From NCBI GenBank assembly GCA_022828595.1, contig JAKGHH010000002.1, forward strand, positions 70,900,383 through 70,964,382: a stretch of DNA of 64,000 bases, written 5' to 3'. Shown piece by piece: positions 35,198 to 47,029 of this stretch. The notes beneath the pieces were generated by a model that was not told the origin of the DNA, did not search any database, and saw only the letters and a list, made by a program, of their open reading frames with translations. Source of the DNA: Nelumbo lutea (lineage: Eukaryota > Streptophyta > Magnoliopsida > Proteales > Nelumbonaceae). Each line of letters starts with the position of its first letter. Positions within the stretch are counted from its first letter, which is position 1. A program made the translations under genes and the position numbers.

Positions 35198-36835
35198 ATG
35201 TTAAATACTTAAACTACCCCCATGGTATAGCAAATAGACAATAACTCACACTACTATTTGAAAAATTACTTAAAGTACCCTTAAGTTTTCGAGCAATAGA
35301 TATTGCCGTTAAATATTGATGAAAATAGCAAAATGTCAAATTTACCCTCCATTATTTCTCAAATTTTCAAAACAAAACCCAACCGATGAAATTTTTTAAA
35401 AATCATAAGGTATCTTAGAGATCATATTTGAACCTACCACTTTATTCTCTTTGTCACGTTTCTTCTCAAATTTGATTGTCACCTTTGGTTATGAAGAAGA
35501 TCCTGATGCTTTAAAAATCCAAAGAAATCTTCAATGTAGCCAAGGTACAAAAAACTTCTTCAGATTGTGTTTTGTAGTTTTTGTAAGATGGTTTTGATCC
35601 AATACTTGAGAATATGATATTTTAGGACTTTATTTAGCTTAGTAGGTCACTAGTTTTTCCGACTTTTCAAAATAGCTTAACTATCCAATAGAAGGATACC
35701 AAATTTGGGTAGTTTTAGTAGCAAGATATTTTAGGACTTAACTTTTTTTCTCTAGAAATTTGGATACCTGAAGCTTTGAAGAAATGACGTATAGAAAATG
35801 ATAGAGGCATTTCCTAATGTTACTAAACAAGCATTTTCCATATCTTGTGTTTAGGGTTTTAACATTTCCTATTGTAAATTCGATGTTCAACTATTCAAGA
35901 TGATTTCTTCACTTGTCAGAGGAATCATATGGTTTTAGATACCAAAGAATAGCTTTATTGAAAAGTATTTCAATTATTCAATATAGATCAATTGATAAAG
36001 CAATCTAGTTTAAAATTTATTGGATTTCAATCTGCATCATAAGTTACCTAATTATAGATAGAGATCGAATAGGGATATGAAAGCAGGTTTTAGTTAAGTT
36101 ATGGGTTTTTAACACCATATAGATCTTATGTTTTGAACTTTGTAAGCTAATACTGGTATTTAAAGTTTAAACATGCCTACTATAAGACCTTGAAAGCTAC
36201 TTTGGTACTCATGTAAAACCTTGTTCTTAGAGTTGAACATTAGTTCCAATAAATTATGTGTATGTTTGGATGTTTATTTCTTAGGGATAACTTGCCTCTT
36301 GACATAGGTGAATATTTTGTGACTTCTTAACTTTCCATATGGATTTGCGAACTTTATTGTAGGATTTGATGCCTAGAGGTGTAAATTCTCCAATCTATGC
36401 CTTCTAAACATAAATTGGCTTTGTTTTAGAGGAGCCCAAATACAAATATGTTCATTATAATTGCAAGGTTTATTCACAACTTCTTCCCTACAATAGGATG
36501 GTTGAGCATCCCTTTCCACAATAGGATGGAACCCCTCATTTTCCGTGTTAATTTATCCCAATTCATCTAAGGTTCTTTCATTGGTAAGTTGGGTTTTGTT
36601 TTGAAAATGTAAAGAATAATGAAAGAAAAAATTAACCATAAAGGGTAGTTTTGGAATTAAGAAAAATTATATAAGTCATGTAACACAATGAGAATGGATT
36701 ATAACGACAAACTAATGGTAGGGAAGGTTTTTGTCCATTGTCAGAAAACTTAAGGGTCTTTAAGTAATTTTTCAAATAGTAAGGTAAGTTTTTGTCTATT
36801 TGCTAAACCATAGGGGTGTTTTAAGTATTTAACCC
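35198..36835. mobile_element. Non-autonomous DNA transposon with ~100-bp TIRs (Mutator-like?)
   Basis: The left arm (about 35198-35300) and the complement of the right arm (about 36735-36835) agree over about 100 bp, including GTTAAATACTTAAA, AGCAAATAGACAA and TACTATTTGAAAAATTACTT. Long inverted ends fit Mutator-like elements. The flanks are A-rich (ATAAAAAA on the left, TTAAAAAAA on the right), so a 9-bp duplication is possible but not proven. The 1.4-kb interior has no recognisable transposase. It includes a CAAG/GTAC junction after a short open stretch near 35540, which might be captured gene sequence. Confidence 0.55.
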
Positions 36836-37825
36836 TTAAAAAAAATACTCAATTATTTTTTTCGAATCATAAATTTGGAATCTTTTAATAATTCACTGTC
36901 TTTGTGAATCAGTCCCTACAAAAAATTTTAAACACATGTATCTCCATTCAAAAAACATTTTGACACCTCTCATGGTGTCCTTAAAGAGCCTCATGTAAAT
37001 ACCTTGCTCCCTTATCTAAGTCTTTACGTTTTGGTTCCTTTAACATATTTCCTAGTCATCATTATTGTTACCATCATTATAAGCACTACATGGGTTCATA
37101 TTAACATATTATCAATAAACCTATTAAAATTCAATTGATAATACATATGAATAGCAACTAATAAGACACATAGTGACGATAACATAACCATCCAAAGCAA
37201 CCATGTCCATAATGAGTAGCATACCATAAAGTTTAATACCATAACACTTGTCTAATAAACATAAGTTTTCATAGCACAACTTAACTAAAAAAGTTCATAA
37301 AACTCTTTTCACTAATCCTCATTATCATCTAACAACCATCCCTTCATCTAATCAAACACTTTAATAAACATATCCCTCTAGTTGCAACCTTGCATTAGGG
37401 CCACTTCTTGTTAATACTCTCTATCATAGTAAAAAATTTCACATTTTTGGTGATTGAAAAGGGATCAAAAGCTAAAGTAGCACCACTTGTGGCACATGAT
37501 GCCCTCTATTAGGGGTTTTAATAATTGTCTTACATGCCTCATATGACAGCCTACTACCAGAATTCTTTCACTTATAGTCCTTTGAAGCATTTTCTTTCTT
37601 AGTATGATCAACAGTTAATCCTTTATTATCTCTATCTAGAGTATCATTAAACATAGGTAGGTTTGTATCCAAGTCATTGCCCTTTATCAATGGAAACATT
37701 ATCAATGCCAACAATTCCATTAAAAGGTCGATTCACTAGTTATGGTTTCTCCATATATATCTCTTATTTCTAGCCACAATTGACACCCGTTATATCGAAA
37801 ACTCTTTACACTTGGATGATACTAT
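36836..37825. other. AT-rich intergenic DNA, no gene seen
   Basis: No recognisable gene or RNA. Part may be interior sequence of the CACTA-like element ending at 38255. Confidence 0.4.
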
Positions 37826-37859
37826 GATTCACAATTTTATTAACCTTCTTTTTACAACT

Positions 37860-38255
37860 TCAATACAGGAAATATGCCATATACCGACAGACCAAATCCA
37901 TTGGTGTATGTGTGTAAACCGTCGATATATCTCTAAATGTGCTACTCCGACAGTCAACCAGTGCGTTCGGTAATATATCATCGGTATAAACCTATACCGA
38001 CAAATTCTGTCTATCGGTATAGGTGTCCGATGACTTTCTAAATCGCCCGTCAAGCTATCCATTGGTGTACATTGTAGGTACTGGGTATGGCGTATATTGC
38101 TATACTGATAGATTCGTTTGTCACAATATAGGTCCTGTCTGTCATTATAGATTCATTTTATACCAACAGATATAATTTGTCAGTATAGGTTCAAGATATA
38201 CCAACAGATATAGTCTATTGGTATAGGTGGTATTTTTTATATATTTCCTTGTAGT
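37860..38255. mobile_element. CACTA-like (En/Spm) element end with subterminal repeats
   Basis: A cluster of TATACCGACAGA and TCGGTATAGG words in both orientations (about 12 copies) leads up to TTTCCTTGTAGT (38244-38255). This resembles the canonical CACTA right terminus. Subterminal motif clusters are the transposase-binding arrays of that superfamily. I could not find the left end. The open frame 37829-38062 is composed of these repeats and is not a gene. Confidence 0.45.
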
Positions 38256-38756
38256 CATGTTTGCCTAAGATGCCCAACACAAAACGAACACTTGTACATC
38301 AAAAAATGTTTTCCCTAGATACCTATAATGTCATGTTTGCCTAGGATGTCCAACACAACCTCAATTCTGAACCAATACAAATGGTGACGAATGAGCCATT
38401 AAATAATCCATCAATTGAATGGCTACCTACCTATAATGTCATTGAATTGAATCCAATTAATAGATTTATATGTAATGTGAAGAAAATGAAAAAAAAAAAA
38501 AGAAAATTGCTTCTAATATATAGTAGTTATACCAAGATAAGAAAACCGTATATACGACTATAGGCTCTGCCTAAAACGAGTTGCATATTATGAATTATGA
38601 TCTCTCTTGTTGTGTAGTCTCCTCTGTGTCTACAAATCTTAAGCCAAAAGCCTTCCATCACATGGTAACTAGAGTCGAATTTTCACATGAGTAATTGGTG
38701 TTCTCTTGCATCAAAAGCTCATAGATCGACATTTATTTTCTCAGAACATACGGATG
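38256..38756. other. Intergenic DNA flanking the CACTA-like end
   Basis: A 28-base block starting GTCATGTTTGCCTA occurs twice, 77 bp apart (38254 and 38331). No gene is seen. Confidence 0.4.
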
Positions 38757-39002
38757 AATATAAACACACACACAAAAAAAAAAAAAATCAGTGGTTTCCA
38801 TATCAAACCAAAGACCGCACTACCATACTCACTTTAATCCATTCATAGCACAATAAAGTGACGAATGTGTTTCACATTCATCCATACATAACACAACAAA
38901 ATGGAAGGATGTATTCACATTAAACCATACAAAACACAAACAAAAAGCAATTTGACTAACAAGAAAATGGAATTGATCTAAGCTTTACCTATGCAAACCA
39001 AA

Positions 39003-39350
39003 AAAGATGAAACGAAAAAAAAAAAAGAACCCTAACAATCCATATTGGGATGTGAGTTGTACCTACGCAAACCACCTACCAAACAATGGATGACCACCAC
39101 CATGAGAAAAATCTAGCACCGAATGATTTGTAAACTTCTGTAAAAAAAGGGGGAAAATCATTGGAATAGGGTGCGGTGGAGGTGACGGTGGAAGAGAGAG
39201 GAAGTAGGGGAGATAAAGGATGGTGGCGGCCGCGGAGGGGGAGGGGGAAGCAGAGGAGCGAACTTGCGAGAGTTGCGACCTGAGAGAGAACAAGGTGCGC
39301 GTGTGAATGAGGGTTTTGGGGGTTTTTCTCAAGTGTCTACTCTTCATTTT
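39003..39350 (-). pseudogene. Block P: GC-rich 5'-exon/intron-like fragment, copy 1
   Basis: Read on the minus strand this is a pyrimidine-rich, GC-rich leader (CTCTCAGGTCGCAACTCTCG). A possible intron end (TTTTTTTACAG at about 39143-39133) and a short second block follow, with a GTAGGTGG donor-like site near 39078. It resembles the 5' end of a plant gene carried along in the duplication. The open frame 39347-39063 crosses these splice-like sites and is not itself convincing. The second copy is at 46115-46385. Confidence 0.35.
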
Positions 39351-39920
39351 AGTTCGGGTGTGAGCGTTGGCACATGTATGTGGAAGCTGTGAGAGGGCAT
39401 AAAAGTTGAGAAGTTAGGATTGGAGCTTCCTGAAGTCAGTTCAAAATGGGCTTTTCGTGTCTTTTTGGTGCTCCGGATTTTGACAGCAAGATCTTCTGCG
39501 AACCAAACGGGAATAGACCGAAAGTTGGTCTTCCAAACTTCTAAACAGACAAAAGACGACACGAAAAGACTTTCCAAACGGGCCTAAACCAGTTTATTGG
39601 CCTATTTTTTTCTCTTATCTCTTCCAATATTCTTCTTCTTCTTCCCAAAAGGGCAAAATAGGATTTTTTAATTTTAAATGACTTCACATTTGCCTTTTCA
39701 TTTATGGAGGATATGTTTTAAGCTTTGTTTTAAGGTTCTTTTGCAAAATTTAGGGTACGTTTAAGTGAATTTATAAAAAATTAAAAACCCATAAGGTATA
39801 TTTTTACCCTAATTAAAAATCTCTAGTTAGACATATACTTAGCCTATTGGGCCGCAGGAAGCTCAGCCCATTTAAAGGAAATGCTTATAAATGCAATCAT
39901 TGACCTCATTCTCAAATATG

Positions 39921-39992
39921 GGACCCGTGGCGCAATGGTAGCGCGTCTGACTCCAGATCAGAAGGTTGCGTGTTCGATTCACGTCGGGTTCA
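39921..39992 (+). tRNA. tRNA-Trp (anticodon CCA)
   Basis: A 72-nt cloverleaf. The acceptor GGACCCG pairs with CGGGTTC (one G-U), the discriminator is A, the D-arm is GCGCAATGGTAGCGC and the anticodon stem is CTGA/TCAG. The loop CTCCAGA places CCA at positions 34-36 after U33. The T-arm is GCGTG/CACGT-like around TTCGATT. No intron is present and the 3' CCA is not encoded, as expected for nuclear tRNA genes. A CAA motif lies just upstream (about 39913) and a T7 Pol III terminator at 40008-40014. Internal A and B boxes are intact. Confidence 0.93.
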
Positions 39993-40007
39993 ATCCCCGA
40001 ATTCTTA

Positions 40008-40014
40008 TTTTTTT
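40008..40014 (+). terminator. Pol III T-run terminator of the tRNA-Trp gene
   Basis: Seven T residues start 16 bases after the tRNA end. Pol III stops in runs of four or more T. Confidence 0.7.
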
Positions 40015-40446
40015 CCCTTTGGTTTTTATTGAGGTCACCCATAAAATACTAAGCTGGTATCTAAGATCGATGCTGTTTCTTATAGACGTTGCTGGACAAG
40101 CATGCTGTTTTTTTTCAGATTTTCTATTTGGTACCATTGCTGTTTAGCCATATAAGGCATTTTTCAATGCCACATCAGCACACCTATGCTAGCAATGATA
40201 GAAAAAACAAGAAAATATAAAAAATGGTGTTTTCTCAGATCATACCTTTCCTGATTTTTAAGGCATGGTCTAAGAAAACGTTTTTCAGAAAAACAGTTTA
40301 TCAAACAACACGTATTTTCTTAGAAAATGAATTTCTAAGGTGGTGCCATTTTATGAGAAAACGACATCGATTTCAAACACCTACTAAAAACCTCTCCTCT
40401 AGTTTCACAAAAATCCGTAACTACCTCCCTTCCATCTTTGTCTCAT

Positions 40447-40594
40447 GGATAGAAATGACAACAGGGCAGGGATCATATTCCCCATCCCACGGACCTTGGC
40501 TTTGAAATAAATTCATATATTCAATCCCCATTAGAGATAAAAGTTGTCCTCCATCCCCAATCTCTGACAGGACAAGTTTCCCACGAGTACCCAT
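40447..40594. repeat. Dispersed 'GGGGATGGGGA' repeat H, copy 1
   Basis: Non-coding repeat with words like CATATTCCCCATCCC, AGAGATAAAAGTTGTC and CCATCCCCAATC. Related copies are at 41560-41702, 47510-47642 and, in inverted orientation, 50790-51130. Ends with CATCCCTA and alternating GGGGA/TCCCC words suggest a MITE. Confidence 0.5.
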
Positions 40595-40698
40595 TGTCAT
40601 TAGACATATTATTGGCCTATTGGACGTGGGAAGCTCAACCCATTTAACGGCAAAGCGTATAAAACCAATACAGCACATTGACCTCATCGTGACCTAAT

Positions 40699-40770
40699 GG
40701 ATTCGTGCCGCAATGGTAGTGCGTCTGACTCCAGATTGGAAGGTTGCATGTTCGATTCACATCGGTTTCA
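40699..40770 (+). pseudogene. Decayed tRNA-Trp copy
   Basis: It has the same length and CCA anticodon loop as the copy at 39921, with about 12 substitutions. The acceptor stem (GGATTCG against CGGTTTC) now contains a U-U mismatch and two G-U pairs. The anticodon stem is CTGA/TTGG with only wobble support, and the D-arm reads TGCCGC. The T-arm loses pairs in step (GCATG/CACAT still pairs). No strong T-run follows closely. Flanking sequence matches the other copy, so it arose by segmental duplication. Function is doubtful. Confidence 0.75.
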
Positions 40771-40884
40771 ATCCTGGATTTGTGGTTTTCCATTTTTGGT
40801 TTTTATTGATGGTTCACCTCACCCAAAAACTCTAAGGCGGTGTCAAAAGATTGATGTTGTTTTCTATACACATTGCTACACAAG

Positions 40885-41339
40885 TAGGGGTGTCAACAGT
40901 ATTCAAAAATTCGATTTCGAATTTGATATTTGACATAATCGAATTGGATTTGGATAATTTGAATATTAATCGGTCCTATTCAGATATCCTATTAATAACT
41001 AATTGTATTTGAATTTGGATATGACCTGATTTGATTTAATAAATATCCGAATTCGGCCAATTATTTAATTCTTATATATAATATAAAATATAATATAATA
41101 ATTAAATTATATGAATAATTTATATATTATATACTTGTATAAATAAAATATTTATTTTATATACTTATTAATTACCTAAAATAATTAATTAATCGAATTG
41201 AATATTTAATCGGATTTGAATTCGGATATTAATTTTCAAAAGTCGAATATTGAATCAAATTCGGATATTGAATTTTCTAATTGGATTTAAATTCAGATAT
41301 TGCTTGATCTTATTCGAATTCAATCCATTTACACCCCTA
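40885..41339. mobile_element. hAT-like MITE family A, copy 2 (455 bp)
   Basis: The ends are TAGGGGTGTCAA and TTTACACCCCTA. It is flanked by TACACAAG (40877-40884) and TGCTCAAG (41340-41347). The paralogous block R1 shows the uninterrupted site TGCTGGACAAGCATGCTG near 40090, an empty site that defines the insertion. Confidence 0.78.
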
Positions 41340-42730
41340 TGCTCAAGCATGCTGTTTTTCTAGGTTTTCTATTTGGTACCATTGTTGTTTAGCCACATAG
41401 GTGTTTTTCAATGCCACATCAGCATACTTTTTCTAGCAATGGTAGAAAAAACAGGAAAATATCCAAAAATGTGTTTTCTCATATCATATCTTTCCTGATT
41501 TTTAAGGCATGGTCTAAGAAAACGTTTTTTTTTTTGAAAAAATGATCCATTAAAACGGCAAGTGTTTGACCTCGACCCGGGTCAGAAATCCCTATTAATC
41601 CCCATCTCCGTCCCCGCCTTGCCAAAGGTATCCCCATCCCTGACCCGATGGGGTCGGGGAAATTAAGTACCCATTGGGGATGGGGAAAATTGCCATCCCT
41701 ACTCATGGAGACTTCAAAGTTATGAAATTATCCTTATAACTTATTAGGGCATTTTCAATATAATTCAAAATGTTAGATTTGCCCTTCTAGGTTTCAGTAG
41801 ACCTAACATTTTTATAGAGGTAAAGTTTGGAAAGAGTACAAACACAAATATGTAGGTGTAAAACTGAGTTAGAGTAAAATTACTTTATTCTTTTCAATCT
41901 GCTTTGGAAATTTTTAATTAAAAGTTAAAAGCTCTTTTGGGGGCATTTTAATAAATTTCCCTATAAATTGATAAATATAAGCATAAAATGAGTGCTTTTA
42001 GAAACAGTTAATGCATTATGCCAACGTTTTCATTCAAGACAACAATACAAGGGAGGTAACTGCAGGTTTTTTAATATTATAGGGGAATTTCTTATAAAAG
42101 TAAAACCTCAAGGGAAGTTTTTATGATTGTCAGAAATCATAAAGGAGGTTTTTATATTTTACCCCAAAATCAATCCCCAAAAAAAATCCATTACTCGGAA
42201 TCTGCTACTCACAAACTGTTCCCTCACCTCTACCTACAAAATACAACGGCTGTGGGAACAGCCTGTTGGTTGCATATAACATACCAGAAATATTAAAATA
42301 AATTGTTGAAACATCCTCTAAAGGTTTGGATTGTTGTTAAAATCTCCCCTTAAATTTATAACCATTGAATTCATGTCAAACTGTCAATCCAAGTCCACAA
42401 TGTTCGCCGGATTCGAATCTCAATCACAGAGAACAAGCCCTCATTTGTGGGTCGGGCCATGCTAGGAATGCCAAAATTTTGTTTCATACACCAGAAATTA
42501 TCAAAGAAACGGAGAGATCTGAACGGATTCTTTCTCTCTCAAATACAAGGAGTTCAGTAAACCAAGATAGTGGGCTTGATTGGTGTCTAGTTAGTTGGGC
42601 CACATCATGGGCTAGAAGGAGTTTGGACAACATCTTTAGAATCATTGTTATTCTGTTAGGCTGTGTTTGGTTTCAAAGAAAAGGTAGGGAAAAGTCTCTG
42701 CGTCTAACACGGAGCACAAGCAGAACTTCG

Positions 42731-42839
42731 GGCTCAGTTTGGAAAGAGTATAAATACAAATATGGACTGTGCAAATACATACAAAATATAAGGTTTTGCA
42801 CTCTACATATTTGTATTTATACTCCTTCCAAACTGAGCC
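42731..42839. mobile_element. Fold-back Tourist-like MITE family F, copy 1 (109 bp)
   Basis: GGCTCAGTTTGGAAAGAGTA on the left is answered by its complement on the right, ending CTTCCAAACTGAGCC. The arms extend through ATAAATACAAATAT. The left-hand duplication is lost because a deletion joined ACTTC directly to the element in this copy. Confidence 0.75.
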
Positions 42840-43270
42840 TAAAATATTCAATCCTTTCTATAATACTAGCTGGACCTTCCAAATCATCTAATGCACAGCA
42901 ATGAAATCCACTAATTGGTGTTCCTTTGATGGAGTCACACTTGAGTTCATTAATCATTGAAGCAACTATTAGTGGAAGCTCTAAATCGATTGCAGAAACC
43001 TCTTAATCAACCTATGATAGCCTTTTTTTCTGATAAGTTCAAAACAAAACTTGTTAAAGTTCATTACAATTCCTTCAACATTTCAATAATACTTGACTTG
43101 GTCTGTTTGTATTGCAAATTTGCAATTTCATTTGCTTTGGAGCAGAAGTATGAGAGTGCAAATGCTTTGGGTGCATATTTTGATTTTTTTTTTTCAGATT
43201 TTGACTTATTATGTTTATTTGCATTGTAAATGAAGTGAAATAAAACATGAAGCAAAGCACAAATACCAAG

Positions 43271-44533
43271 TGAACCAGAATTTGCATTTTTCTCATTACC
43301 ACTCATACATTTGTATTGATGCAAATAAAATTACACTTCAAACAAATGGAACAAATATATTAATAAGATTTCCATGATGTCTCAGCATCTCTATTCCTAA
43401 AATTGGGTTTGGTTCATTGATCACAACCCAACGTGGCCCAAAAAATTGGTGGAGTATTCGGTTGATCCTTACCAGGTTGCATCCCTAAGAACTATTGAAA
43501 GAAGTAAAGTATGTTTCAGAAACCTAGCTAGGCTCTAGCCTAGTAGGAACTAGGAACTAGGAACAATACAATTAACTGTTTCAAAGGTGAAAGATAAAGT
43601 TTAAAAATTAAAATAAAAAATGTTTTGTCAAATGACATTAAGGTTGTGTTTGGTTGCAGAGATGGTGTTTGTTCCCCAAAGGGGATGTCTTTGTTCCCCA
43701 ACAGAGGTGGTGTTTTCTGAATCTTGGTGAAATGGTATGCTTGCATGTGAAACGCATCGGTTCCAAATACCATGATAATTAAGAAATAGGAGTGCAAGTC
43801 TGGGCTGGGTTAGGTTGAGTTCATGCTAACCCTAACATAAGCTGAGTTGTTAGTTGTTGAACCCTCAACCCTGACCCTAAAGGCCTAAACTAACCTGATG
43901 TCTTTGAGTTGGGTTTGGGTTGACCAAATTCTTTGACTTCATTTTACTAAAATTATCTTTCTTCTTGGACCTGTTCAGTGCCTCAACCTTAATTCTAACC
44001 CAACCCAACCTAAATCTTTTGGGTTGGATTCAAGCTAATTTCACCTTAGAGAAACATTTTTGGCTCCTACCCAGTTCGAGGACATACATCCAACTAAATG
44101 CATGTTACATGTTAATTTCAGAGTTTAAAATATAGGGTTTAAGGACTTAGGGGGTTTAGAGTTTAAGGTTATAAGGTTTAGAGCATGGTATAAGTGAAGC
44201 AAATCCCTGTTTGTTATGATTCCATATATGAAATAATGAAATTATCACTTGCAAACATATATTAAAATCCTTAGGCAAAGTCATGTATTTGCCTCTTCAT
44301 ATACACGCTAAATGGATGGCATGGGTCTAGTTTAGCACAATTTAGAATTTAATAGATTATACAACAAGAATTTCTAATAGACTTGTCAAATTCGAACTTT
44401 GGAGATATTTAAAGTAAAACCATGTAACTAGATTCAAATGGGTGTTGATCAAACCATTACATCATCATCTAAGTGTTATTTGAACTATATAGGATTGGCT
44501 ATATGAACCTGTTCTATTTAGTTTTTCTTTAAA
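43271..44533. other. Intergenic repeat debris, no gene seen
   Basis: It contains a partial GGGTTGGGTT-type MITE (about 43796-44020) and a short stretch of AGGGTTTA-like words (44110-44190). No gene is seen. Confidence 0.4.
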
Positions 44534-44661
44534 AGCTCAATTTGGAAGGAGTACAAATATAAATATAAATATATAGAGTGCAAACTTTGTGTTTTGTATT
44601 ATATTTTGAATGTATTTGTACTATGCAGATTTGTATTTGTACTCTTTCTAACCTCAAACTT
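44534..44661. mobile_element. Fold-back MITE family F, copy 2
   Basis: Diverged arms AGCTCAATTTGGAAGGAGTA and the complement of AGTTTGAGGTTAGAAAGAG. A truncated sister follows at about 44711-44795. Confidence 0.55.
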
Positions 44662-45110
44662 TACTCCTGGTGGAGGGTGGGGTGACCACTGCTGCAAGTT
44701 TTATTAATGCTAAGTTTGGAAGGAGTACAAATGCAAATATGTATAGTGCAGAACCTTGTATTTTGTATGTATTTACATAGTACATATTGATGTAGAAATT
44801 TTATCCCTTTAAAAAATCAACACAAGAGATCATCTGCTCATAAACTACAAAAAAAAAAAAACCTTCAAACAGATTTTAACCATTCTCTTGTGTCTTATTT
44901 CTTTTCTTCCTTTTCTTTTATCTTTTAGGTACTATGTTTTTTGGAGGGTCAAGGCTATCTGGAGAGCTAGAAGCCTAAGAATGGACTAAGCAACTAATTC
45001 TGTTTGGTACGACATGGTGATGACCATCACCATTTTAAATTATAGGGTAAATTACTGAAACCTCCCCTGAAGTTTTTGATATTGCTGAAACCTGATTTGA
45101 AGTTAATTTG

Positions 45111-45229
45111 GGCTCACTTTGGATGGAGTAAAAATGCAAATATATACACAACAAAAACATACAAAATAATACAAAATACAAGGCTTTGCACTCTACACAT
45201 TTGTATTTGTACTCTTTGCAAACTGAACC
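45111..45229. mobile_element. Fold-back MITE family F, copy 3 (119 bp)
   Basis: Ends GGCTCACTTTGGATGGAGTA and GCAAACTGAACC, flanked by the trinucleotide TTG on both sides (45108-45110 and 45230-45232). Confidence 0.65.
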
Positions 45230-46114
45230 TTGATAATTGAAATCACCATCCCTAAACTTTTTGATACAGTTAAATAGACCCTCCCTATTGAGAATCTTCT
45301 AAAAAGAGGCACAAAAATTTCTAAAATACCCATGAACCTTGTATTTGGTACTAATGTTGTTTCTTTGATGCCCATGTTTTTAGTAAAAGTGGTTATCTAG
45401 TGTGGTGTAATAAGACAATTTCTTAAAAATTTGTGTTGATCAACCTAAAACCTTGCAAATAGAAATGACAATGATTCCAAGCTTAACTTCAAGTTTCAAT
45501 TCAATGGGATTTATCCTTTTTCTTATGGATAAAAATACTATATCATTAAACTGGAATATCAGTTTACAAACTCCAAATAAGTGGTGACTCCATTGGCACG
45601 TAAACTGAGTAGTTGAAGAAGAGATAGAATATAGAGCCCCGCGATCGGCTCCCAACACCCCCTTTTAAGAAGAGTGATTGAAATGTTGCTGACAATTAGT
45701 GTTACACAGCCTGTACTATACCAAGAAAAATGAAAAACGGCCCCTATGGAGGCATAAAGGCGAGCGAGCTATAAAAAATGAAGTAGAGCGGCTGTCCGAT
45801 ATTGGTTTCTACCAATATGAACAAGTGGGACGGATGAATATAAACACAAGCTCATAGATCGGCAGTCATTTTCTTATAAGTGGTTCCCATATCAAACCAC
45901 ATACTACACTACTATACTCGCTTTAATCCATTCATAGAATAACAAAGTGGGACGGATGTGTTTCACATTAATCTATACATAACACAATCGATGTGTTTCA
46001 CATTAATCCATTCATGGAATGATGTATTCAAATTAAACCATACAGAAAACAAACAAAAAACATTTTGACTAACAAGAAAATAGAATTGATCTGAGTTAAA
46101 CCAACAAAAAAAAA

Positions 46115-46385
46115 AAAAAAACCCAAACAATCCATATTGGGATGTGAGTAGTACCTACGCAAACCACCAACCAAACGACAGGATGACTACCGTCGCAAGA
46201 AAAAACCTAGCACCGAATGATTTGTAGTCTTCTATAAAAAAAGGGGGAAATCAATAGAATATGGTGCAGTGGAGGCAATAGTGGAAGAGAGGAAGCAGGG
46301 GAGGTAAAGGATGGCGGCAGCGCAGGAGGAGGAGGAGGGGAAAGCAAAGGAGCAAACTTGCGAGAGTTGCGACCTGAGAGAGAGG
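46115..46385 (-). pseudogene. Block P: GC-rich 5'-exon-like fragment, copy 2
   Basis: Same structure as 39003-39350: a CTCTCAGGTCGCAACTCTCG leader on the minus strand, then a Pro/Ser-coding GC-rich stretch and a T-run. Substitutions and small indels have changed the frames, so neither copy preserves the other's open frame. This argues against current coding function. Confidence 0.35.
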
Positions 46386-47029
46386 ATATGTTTAACTTAG
46401 ACCTGGCAATTGGGTTGGGTGGGTCGAGTTCAGGACTAGTCAAGATAAATCAGGTTGATTTTGGGTCCGGTTGAATTTCTGGTTGGGTTATCAAATGCTA
46501 GATCCTAACTTTAAATGTTTGGGTTAGGGTTGACCCATGGGTCAATGTGGGTTATACCAAAAAATAATTGAAATTAAAAAAAAAAACTACATGAAAAATG
46601 CCAAAATTAAAGGAATTAACCTTAAAATTTCATATAAAAAAAATATGAGCATTTAACAATTTTAAGAGTAAACAATAAAAAGACTAAATAGAAAAAATTT
46701 AAAGAGTGAAAACTTCTAACAATGCATAAATAGTCCCAATTAGACTTGGCAATCAGGTTAGCAAGTTGACCCGTGACCCAATCCAACCCAACCCAGTTTT
46801 TTCTAGGTTGGGTTGGGTCGGGTTGGGTCATTCTCACATTCAGATAGATAAATATGAGAGCCTAACCCTGTTTTTACTTGTCAAGTGTAGTTTAAGTTTT
46901 TTTTTTTCAAAACTTAGGGTAAGTTTAAGTCAATTTATAAAAACCCATAAGGTATATTTTTACCCTAATTAAAAATCTCTGGTTAGACATATTCTTGGCC
47001 TATTGGGCCGCGAGAAGATCAGCCCATTT

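Larger units (their letters stand above)
38757..43270. repeat. Tandem segmental duplication, unit 1
   Basis: The unit is built of blocks P (38757-39350, a GC-rich gene-like segment), R1 (39720-40350, with the intact tRNA-Trp), R2 (40596-42350, with the decayed tRNA and a hAT-like MITE) and S (42360-43270, starting at ATTCATGTCAAAC and ending at the ATTTTGACTTATTATG block). The same P-R-S order recurs about 7 kb downstream. R1 and R2 are themselves a local tandem pair, 778 bp between tRNA starts. Confidence 0.65.

Noticed and set aside
37829..38062. 77-codon minus-strand ORF
   Set aside because: It is made of repeated TACCGACAGA/TCGGTATA words at a CACTA-like end.
40699..40770. Second functional tRNA-Trp gene
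   Set aside because: A mismatch in the acceptor stem, a wobble-only anticodon stem and many substitutions point to a decayed copy.
42365..42904. 179-codon plus-strand ORF in block S, the longest plus-strand frame in its region
   Set aside because: It crosses the fold-back MITE at 42731-42839, is not preserved in the two other S copies, and has no recognisable motif.
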